From NCBI GenBank assembly GCA_021014325.1, contig CM037463.1:3901001-3965000 (forward strand): DNA of 64,000 bases, written 5' to 3'. Below the pieces are notes generated by a model. That model saw only the letters and a list, made by a program, of their open reading frames with translations. It was not told where the DNA came from and searched no databases. Every line of letters begins with the position of its first letter. Position 1 is the first letter of the stretch. The DNA is from Plazaster borealis. Taxonomy: Eukaryota > Echinodermata > Asteroidea > Forcipulatida > Labidiasteridae. Positions 56,032 to 64,000 of this stretch are shown here, in pieces. Both the position numbers and the translations under genes were made by a program.

Positions 56032-57850
56032 TTAAGCTTGTACCATTTTTCCTGAAAATGCGTCTCTGTTTCACGGAACTGTTTTAAGAATTTGAAGTGA
56101 GCGATTTCTTTTACCAACCGATGTTGTACCATCAAACTTAATTTATCTTTCTTGAAAACTATAGATATTTAAATCGAAACCAAATATTCACATGCTAAAC
56201 GCTGTGTTTTTTAAAAGTATTAATCAACATTATTGACTTGGTTAGGTTAGTTTAGGTTGTGCCGTCGGAGTGAGTAAACGTTCTTTCAAGGAAAAAAAGC
56301 AAATAAAATAATAGAAGACAAAAAATAAAAAGACAAAGCTAAATGGAAATCAATTGTAAAAAGGTAAACTGTTGTTGAGTTCTCGCACAATTAACACAAA
56401 GGGAAACCCTACCCTTTTCGATTGGTATACTTGCATAATGTGATGATCAACAAAATGATATTATTTGTACCCCTAAGTGAAGGTATTTGACTTGAGCTAA
56501 GGGGAACAAAAACTTCAGAATTAGAACGAGGCCTATACTTTTTCATTTCACTATAAATCAAATTTCAGGGCCGGTATTGCTTGCTACGCATGCCAGCCCA
56601 CGTTTTAATAAAAAATAACCCCCCAAAAAAACTCGACATACACGCACATAACAAGTCAAATAAATACATAATATTTGTGTTTGGATTATGATGGATGGTT
56701 TCAATTAAAATGGTAATTTACTCGCGGTACGCTGTGAAGTCTCTATTTATATTATTTGACGTGGTTAACATTCAGGACGCCTCATTTCCTCTGAGTAATA
56801 TTCCTATTAAATGACAAGTTCAATAATGGTTCGTCCCTACTTAGATCACTCAACAAACGTTTATAATGACTTCAATATTTCACCATAATTACAGCCAGGC
56901 GGCACGAGGCAAGACTACTTATGAATTGTAAAAATAAAACTTGTACGTACAATATTTAGTCCTTTGGACAGAATCAATAGCTTCATATTATTGGACAGGG
57001 TTACAAATTGGGCCTCAATTTTGTTGAATGTGTAGAAAGAGAAATTTACGATTTTTGTTTTAAAACTTAAACTTAAAATAAAGTGTTGATATGACTTCTC
57101 AGAACGCCCCCAACATTTTCCAGTTCCCAAGGTGCCCCTTCAACAAAAAATCCAGATACATGTAGAGCCACCAACCCCCCCCCCCCCAAAAAAGGGGGAA
57201 AAACATGGCCCCAGGGCCCCTACTGGAAAGTAATCCCCAAAGTGGCTCCACCCCAATGAGAAAAAAGTCTTGGCTAAACGCCGCTGAGCGGCATGGAGCA
57301 GAACTACTAAATTTGTCAAATATAACACTGTATTGTACAACAACTTTCACATGAATCAACTTTAGACAGAATCAGTAGCTTCCTTCCTATTCACAGTTAA
57401 CAGGCGGCTTTATCTATAAAATAGGCATAGAGTGGCTATATGTAAATAAAAAACGTTTACTGTTTTCGATCTAAACAATGCTTCAACTTTGATTTGACAG
57501 TACCAACTTTACATTCATCTTTCAACTAGTTGTTATAACACAACCAAGCATGACCTGTGGCGTTCATTCTTGAAAACGTTAACAACTTTTTCATGTTTTG
57601 GAGTCCCCGAAAGCTTTTTATAATATTTGTTTGCCATTTTCGCGGCGGATAAAGTAAAACTGCGTTTATATTTTGACTAAAATTCGACTCAAATCAAAAC
57701 CTTTATACATATGGAAAGCAATTCCGAACGCGCCTTTCTCCCAACCGACTTTGTAATAAGTCTCGCAGGTAAATGCGCGCGGTTCCCACAGATGTTCACA
57801 CACGTGTTGTAAGACTTGGATGGTCTGATTAGGTTTGGTCCCCAAAAATT
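56032..57850. other. Intronic sequence without recognisable features
   Basis: 57115-57250 is a C/A-rich element fragment of the same style as 43735-43885 (CCCCCCAAAAAAGGGGGAAA). Nothing else can be assigned. Confidence 0.35.
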
Positions 57851-57852
57851 AA

Positions 57853-57941
57853 ATGTGTTGTTGTTGTTGTTGTTGTTGTTGCTGTTGTTGTTGCTGTTGT
57901 TTACTGTTGTTGTTTTCGTTGTTGTTGTTGTATATTGATGA

Positions 57942-57990
<49 letters not shown>

Positions 57991-58035
57991 CTTGTTCTTG
58001 TTGTTGTTGTTGTTGTTCTTGTTGTTGTTTTTGTG
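57853..58035 (+). repeat. TTG trinucleotide array, interrupted
   Basis: Mostly GTT/TTG units over 180 bp with CTG, TTC and ATG interruptions, followed by a GT- and T/G-rich tract to 58105. ORFs on both strands are compositional. Confidence 0.9.
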
Positions 58036-58194
58036 TGTGAGGGTGTGTGTGTGTTGTAGGTTTTTTGTTGTTTTGGGGGTTTTTTTTTTTTGGGGGGGGT
58101 GTTGTAGTTGGGGGTTTTGCGATCTGATGTGCACAATTTTTTATGTGATGTGTCGTTGCTGAGCGGTCGTGTTATAAACAGCAATACAATTTAC

Positions 58195-58400
58195 CATGAT
58201 TGCTTTGTCCTTCGGATGGGACATTAAGCTATATAGGTTCCGTGTACTAGCACGTAAAAGAACTCAGAAAACGCATCGTGGAAGAGTAGGGATCAACCCC
58301 CAAGTGTTTCTGGTTCACATTGCAATCACCCTTGTTTACAGGTTCCTCAGGCTTGCGAGCTACAGTGATTTAAATTCACTTATGAGGCATCCTTGGTTTC
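58195..58400 (+). mobile_element. SINE body and alternative tail, head missing
   Basis: ATTGCTTTGTCCTTCGGATG then GGACATTAAGC match the tRNA-Leu SINE body. The tail TGTTTACAGGTTCCTCAGGC matches, inverted, the tail of the 9360-9662 copy. The tRNA-like head is absent. Confidence 0.65.
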
Positions 58401-59928
58401 ATTACCAGAAGTATATAATAATAATAGCCCAATAAGAAGAAGAATAGTAAAAACTGTGCGCCGCTTTACAAATGGTTCATTTATACAACTAGGCATTTAT
58501 ATTATAATTATATTGTCTCTATATTGCATGGAGGTATAATTATTGCTCCGTTGTGTCCCCTTTAAATATAATTATGTGATATTTCATGTGCCCTATATGA
58601 TACGTACCGGGATTGTTAACTTCATCAAATTAATGGCACGGAATGACACATAATGAGTGTGTAATAATAACGAAGCAGTGGGATCACGATAGTAATCACA
58701 TCGCAATTATCGCCCTGATGAGAACAGCCATAAATGTCATCAATTCAGCGTCGCGTCCTCGTGCTTAACACGGCCAGAACCTCGCCTAGGGATCGACACC
58801 CAATACCCCGTGACTCCCCCTCTCTCTATCCTTATAACTCGCCTTCAGATCGGGTAATATCAAAAACAGTACGCTGTCTTCTTCTTCATTTTATAATAAT
58901 ACACCGGTAATGCATCACTTTGCGACAGTAAAACACACACGCTGAAGTAACTCACAGACATCTGTCCATAACTAATAGAGTTGAACGGACCCTATCACGG
59001 CTAAATCAACGGATTAATGATGCAAGCAGTATTGACTTATTTTCACTGGACCATTCTGGTTTGAGTCCACACACTTTCTCATTCTCTTTTTTTTTTCTTT
59101 TTTTTTTCTATACCCCGGGTCCTCTTTTTACACCGATACGGCCCGGTGCGTCTTGTAGCGTAACTATTACAAGCAATAATTGCCTGTCTAATCTACAGTC
59201 TTCTCCTATGAAACGGATGATATTGTCAACTGCTTCCAAATGCTCTTTTTTTTGTGTTCGTAAGGCGACACAGATGGCAAACTGATGACCGTACTTCTGT
59301 CCTAACGCCTTGCTTGGAAATTGATGATCGGCTCTCATGTGTTACGGCGAAGAGAATTTACCCAGTTTGTTTAATAAGGTGGATCTATAAATAATGCTCG
59401 TGCTTTACGAGTCCAACTCGCTGCTAGTGATTTAAGCGGTGGGGAAAAGAACATCGCTAAATACGCTCTTTCTTAGAACGTTTACAAAGATGGGAAATAG
59501 TATTGTGGCAATGGATTTTTGATTTGTTTTCTCACATTCGTGATTATATTGATCTATATATATCTTTGCATCAAACAACATTTATAATCATAAATAAATG
59601 ACTAACGAGTAAAATTTGAAAATTCTCAAAAACGAACAATTTTTTTTAAATCAAGAAGACAAAGTGCACCAGTGAGCTGCAAATGTCACTGAAATATATT
59701 CCTAAGTTTCTGAGATGCATATGTTCAAATCGTTTTCATTTGTTACATGTTTCACTGTAGAAATCTCATTTAGTGTGAGGGTTGAATTTTAACATTGAGA
59801 CGTCTTAAGCTGCATTTTAAAAACCATCACTCATATTTTGATGGAATAAATAAGTTTAAAGAAAAAGTACATCTTTTGAAAACATGATCGGGGATTTTGA
59901 GGATTTTATTATAACATTTGAAGGCACT
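58401..59928. other. Intronic sequence without recognisable features
   Basis: T-rich and AT-rich single-copy sequence with short chance ORFs only. Confidence 0.35.
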
Positions 59929-60279
59929 GAACACGTTTGGTAATTGTCAAAGACCAGTATTCTCACTTGGTGTATCCCAACATATGCATAAAATAACAAG
60001 CCTGTGAAAATTTGGGCTCAATTGGTCATCGAAGTTGCAAGAAAATGATGAAAGAAAAAACACCCTCGGTACAAATTTGAGTGCTTTCAGATAGGAATAA
60101 AAACTTTTTATTACTTTAGTGAAAAATTACCTCTTTCTCAAAAACTACGTTACTTCAGAGAGAGAGTCGTTTCCTACAATGTTTTATACTATCAACAGCT
60201 CTCTGTTGCTTGTTACCAAGTAAGTTTTTATGCTAATATTTGTTTTGAGTCATTACCAAACGTGTACGATACCTTTGAA
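59929..60279. mobile_element. MITE copy E of the same family, flanked by TTGA
   Basis: Left junction TTTGAAGGCACTGAACACGT, right junction CCAAACGTGTACGATACCTT then TGAA. Both sides carry TTGA where the other copies carry TTAA. Its interior has a deletion near TTTTTATTACTTTAG relative to copies C and D. Confidence 0.85.
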
Positions 60280-62440
60280 AGAAAAACAAAGAATAGAATA
60301 CTACCCACATTAATAGCTAGACAAAATATGTTTATTTCTAACGGTAAAATGCAGGTGGTGAAATGACCATCCGCACTTCGAGGGATATACACAATATCGT
60401 TATAATACAAAAGTGTTTTGCCTTATCCACTACAAAACATGTTAGCCTAGCTAGAAAAGAAGGTGTAAATAATTATGATCAATATCGCCCATCAGGAGAA
60501 GTGACTCAGCTGTTTCTGTGTGGCTATTTTTTGCACGGCCTTCTTTTGTTTTAGTGTTACTCTATACAATGTATACAATGTTAGACTTAATAAATGCACT
60601 TATTGTTCTTAAAATTCAGCAAATAAAAAAACACATTTTCTTGCTAAATACACGTTTTTCAAAACAATTTTGTGCTATTTTATAGGGGTAGAAAGACTGA
60701 CCATTTTCTTCGAGTTGTTTTCAGCGAAACCAGTTTTCAAGTCACTCAAAACAAATTAAAATCTAAAGAGGTTTCAGATTCATTGCTTTTGTAACAGCGG
60801 CTTATTTTTTCGTTTTTAGACCCAACTCAAAACACGAGGAGTTATTGGTTATTTTAATTAAAATAACATAACATTCAGAAGGTTTCATGCTAACAGGAAT
60901 TGTATGATGTTGTTATATATATAGAAACTTTGTGTTCCCACACTAGAAAAAAAAACTAAATTGGATGAAGGAAAAATCTCCACCGACATTCCCACGCAAC
61001 TCCCATTTACTGTTAACACTAAATGCTTTCAATGTTTGAACTAATGCCCTGTAATTTAAGTGTCGTGTAAATAAATGCCGTCTGTGTTTGGGAAATAAAG
61101 CGTTGCGGAAATTGCTGTTATCCGTTAACAACAGCGTCTACTCGCCCATCCCCCCAACCGAGGCAATATCGGGGACCGGGTACGCACAGCCTCCCTGAGA
61201 CCCGTAATACATCAGTGGGAATCATGCTAATTGATACTGAGGGCTCGAGTAATGTAGTGGTTGATTGTTTGAGACATTTGTACACCTCGTTTATGCTGAC
61301 AGACTCTGACAAGTGGATTTCATACGCCGGTAGTAAGTCTGACGTTGACAAGATGGTTTAAGAATACAATCTGAAAACTTAAACGCGGCAAACGGAAGCT
61401 TATTGTGCGCGCTGGTTAATTCAATTGTTCGACCGCGCACACATGAGGATTGTTATCTTAGTAGTTTAGCAGTTTGGGCGGGAAAAAAACTGTTAGGAGA
61501 AGTTAAGCGGTCAATGTTGCGTCTTGTTTCCTATAATTAGTCGTGAAAAGTCAACAATATCCACTGTGACAGAGTGGATTCTCACGTGATGTTGTGAAGT
61601 ATGGGCATGGCCTTTTGTTTCGGAATTATCGAGGGCCTGTCCAAGTGTGTGGTTTTTAGTTTTTGCTTTGGTTTTTCTTTTTTAGAAACTCACATTTTGT
61701 AATAGGCTAGCTAACATTGAGTACCGTACTCTCACGACCCCCCTCATATGCCAGTCGCCAACCTCAAAATACTACAGCTATATGTGAGTGTTTGTGACTG
61801 ATCAGCCATATTCGTGTTGATATTACACAAATGCCCAGATGGGACACCATGCATCATGTCGACGCGGGTGTGTTAGCTCGTCTGATGTACCCCACAAAGA
61901 GCACCCAAATGCCGCCGCAGTCCGTGAAAAATTCCACTTGTTTTGGAAATCTTCTGGCTTTCGACGCTTGATCAAAATGTCATAAATATTTATCTCGAAA
62001 TCGAGAACTGACATTCTCTCTCGACAGAATAATGAAAGTGTTGTTGAACAAACTGTTCCACTTGATGTGTATTGTCGAGGTCTTTAACAGAGTCCCACAG
62101 AATGTATACTTCGAGTTGATGGGATAGACATACTCGACATCAGGGGAAATTTATCAAGTCCTTGTTTTACAATGATGTTTGAAAATAATCATATACGATG
62201 AATTGAACAGTGACATTTCTAACACCTTTTACACAGAAGTCAATGGATGCAGTCCCGGTTTGAAGGCCCCATCATGAATGCAGACATTTATCTTCCAAAC
62301 GTTGCTACAGTTTGAAGTATCAAGAATGATCAAGGTGTGGCTTGTGCTCATTTGCAGAAAGTATAAATTCCAGTTGCTATGGTAGTTTTACGACAACGTA
62401 GAGGATTTGTTGTTATTTAGCAACGAGGTTATTCTTAATC
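60280..62440. other. Intronic sequence without recognisable features
   Basis: No exon, RNA gene or clear repeat was identified on either strand. Confidence 0.35.
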
Positions 62441-62444
62441 TGAA

Positions 62445-63125
62445 AGCTTGGCCGATGTAGAGCTCATACTAGAATCCTGAATGTGAAAGCTCGCTGATTA
62501 TAAAGTTCCTATACAGTACCAATCCTGAATGTGAAAGCTCGCTGATTATAAAGTTCATATACAGTACCAATCCTGAATCTGAAAACTCACTGATTATAAA
62601 GTTCATACCTTGCTATCCTGAATCTGAAAGCACACTGATTTTTCAACCAATCTTGAATCTGAAAGCTCACTGATTGTTCGATACCTTGAATCTGAATACT
62701 CACTGATTATAAAGTTCATACCAGTACCAATCCTGAATCTGAAAGCACGCTGATTGTTCAATACCAATCCTGAATCTGAAAGCTCACTGATTACAAAATT
62801 CATATACCAGTACCAATCCTGAATCTGAAAGCACGCTGATTATAAAGTCCACCAGTACAAAGCCTGAATCATGAAAGCTCACTGATTATAAAGTTCATAT
62901 CAGTTCCACTCCTGAATCTGAAAGCACGCTGATGTTCAATACCAATCTTGAATCTGAAAGCTAACTGATTATAAAGTTCATAGAGTACCAATCCTGAATC
63001 TGAAATCACACTGATTGTTCAACCAATCTTAAATTTAGAAGCTCACTGATTACAAAGTTCATACCAGTACCAATCCTGAATCTGAGAGCTCACTGATTAC
63101 AAAATTCATACCAGTACCAATCCTC
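62445..63125 (+). repeat. Minisatellite of about 45-50-bp units, about 14 degenerate copies
   Basis: The unit contains CCTGAATCTGAAAGCTCACT then GATTATAAAGTTCATACCAG and TACCAATCC. Copies vary in length by loss of the middle block, and GCTCACT alternates with GCACGCT. It lies in the presumed engrailed intron, within 1.6 kb of its putative 5' splice site. Confidence 0.88.
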
Positions 63126-64000
63126 CAGAGAAATACCTTCGTCTGAAATACTGTCAAAGTCGAGATTAAAAACCCACCAAATCACTATTACTTATTTTGA
63201 TTGCAGCAATTGAAATAAGGTCAGTTTTTACTTTACTGCAATATGTCATGTCGTTAAAATAAGAGGGTTTGATGTAGAGGTGTAAACCAGAAAAACATAT
63301 TTCATCAAAACAAAGAAAAAATGTCCCTCATATGCTTACATTCGAAATAATCACAGCATTGAAGTTTATTACCGGACAAACAAATTTCAGAAATAAAAAC
63401 AAAGGAAAATGCAATATCATTGTAGTGTTCTTGTTATTTTGTTTTGGATTGGAAGGCTATGGCCTTATAAATTCAATCTTTATTATCTTTCCAAACTGGA
63501 CAACACTTAAATTAACTATTTTATTTGACTTTTAAAGACCCCCCTCCAAACTTTGAATTCTGTACAGATCTTTATTGCATTGAATAGGCCTATGTCTTTA
63601 TTTTAATATTTTCTCTCAAGTAGGCCTAGACGTTGTCTGACCTTTAGTCTAAAAGTCAATTTGTTGACGTTGTTTCTGTCGAAATCGTTCTCGGTCCAGA
63701 AAAACAGAGGAGAGTCAGACAAATTAAAATTCCATTGTTTCTCCAGCTTTAAACGTCTGCCCGATTCCGTTACTCTTCCCACGTTTCTTAGGGCTCGTTT
63801 AGAGTAGTTAAGTTTTAATCAAATTCCAGGTTCAATCAATCTATGCTAGCTAAAGCTGAGCGGATCAACGTAGCACAACATAGAACTTCTCTCGAAGAGT
63901 TTACAATGGGTAATTGTTATTGACATATCATAATGACGTTGCAAAAAAAAAAAAAAACTTCTTGGCGTCAGAAATAAAACACCAAAGACTCACCAGTGTC
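63126..64000. other. Right edge: presumed start of engrailed intron 1
   Basis: AT-rich, no repeats recognised. The last seven bases may be the end of engrailed exon 1 (minus strand GACACTG before GTGAGT). Confidence 0.35.

Larger units (their letters stand above)
50124..63993 (-). other. en: Probable engrailed intron 1, about 13.9 kb
   Basis: No engrailed exon 1 (WVYCTRYSDR codons) is seen between the homeodomain exon and the right edge. The last bases of the window read on the minus strand as GACACTG|GTGAGT, a good donor that would leave phase 1 as required. The whole stretch is then an intron; its contents are MITEs, microsatellites and a minisatellite. A GC-richer non-repetitive part at 51530-51720 and another at 52430-53040 hold no recognisable exon and could be regulatory. 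Confidence 0.45.

Noticed and set aside
57849..58184. Poly-Cys/Val/Leu and Asn/Thr-rich ORFs
   Set aside because: Products of the interrupted TTG array and its GT-rich flank.

Overview
This is an animal nuclear genome window: AT-rich, with multi-exon genes carrying GT-AG introns, long gene-poor stretches, tRNA-derived SINEs and many foldback MITEs. Its gene content (DNAJC9, a Dlx homeobox gene, an engrailed gene) fits an invertebrate deuterostome. I favour an echinoderm, possibly a sea star, but nothing in the sequence fixes the species.

Layout. (1) 0.5-3.4 kb, minus strand: 5' exons of an unrecognised gene that continues off the left edge. (2) 6.6-11.1 kb, minus strand: a complete five-exon DNAJC9 of 260 aa, a J-domain co-chaperone with the HPD motif intact and introns full of SINEs. 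(3) 17.2-28.8 kb, plus strand: an unrecognised small-protein gene. It has three mutually related 5' exons (near 18.0, 22.0 and 24.4 kb), each ending in a phase-0 splice donor, and two shared 3' exons. An RFX-type X-box upstream of the third exon hints at a ciliary or sperm role. (4) 28.9-32.1 kb: gene-free upstream region of Dlx with several foldback repeats. (5) 32.1-36.65 kb, plus strand: a complete three-exon Dlx gene (376 aa) with an intron at homeodomain position 44/45. (6) 36.7-49.7 kb: about 13 kb without a recognisable gene, holding a 31-bp minisatellite, a CTG/TTG array and several copies of a TTAA-flanked MITE. (7) 49.75-50.12 kb, minus strand: the homeodomain exon of engrailed. The 13.9 kb to the right edge is probably its intron, and the last bases of the window look like the donor of engrailed exon 1.

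The most interesting observations are the triplicated alternative 5' exons of the unrecognised gene, the convergent Dlx and engrailed genes 13 kb apart (a remnant of ancestral SuperHox-type linkage), two foldback elements whose arms are tandem CACTTCGTACCC repeats, and a minisatellite open in all three forward frames because its unit is 31 bp. All exon models were built by hand from reading frame, splice consensus and remembered family sequences; no search or alignment program was run.
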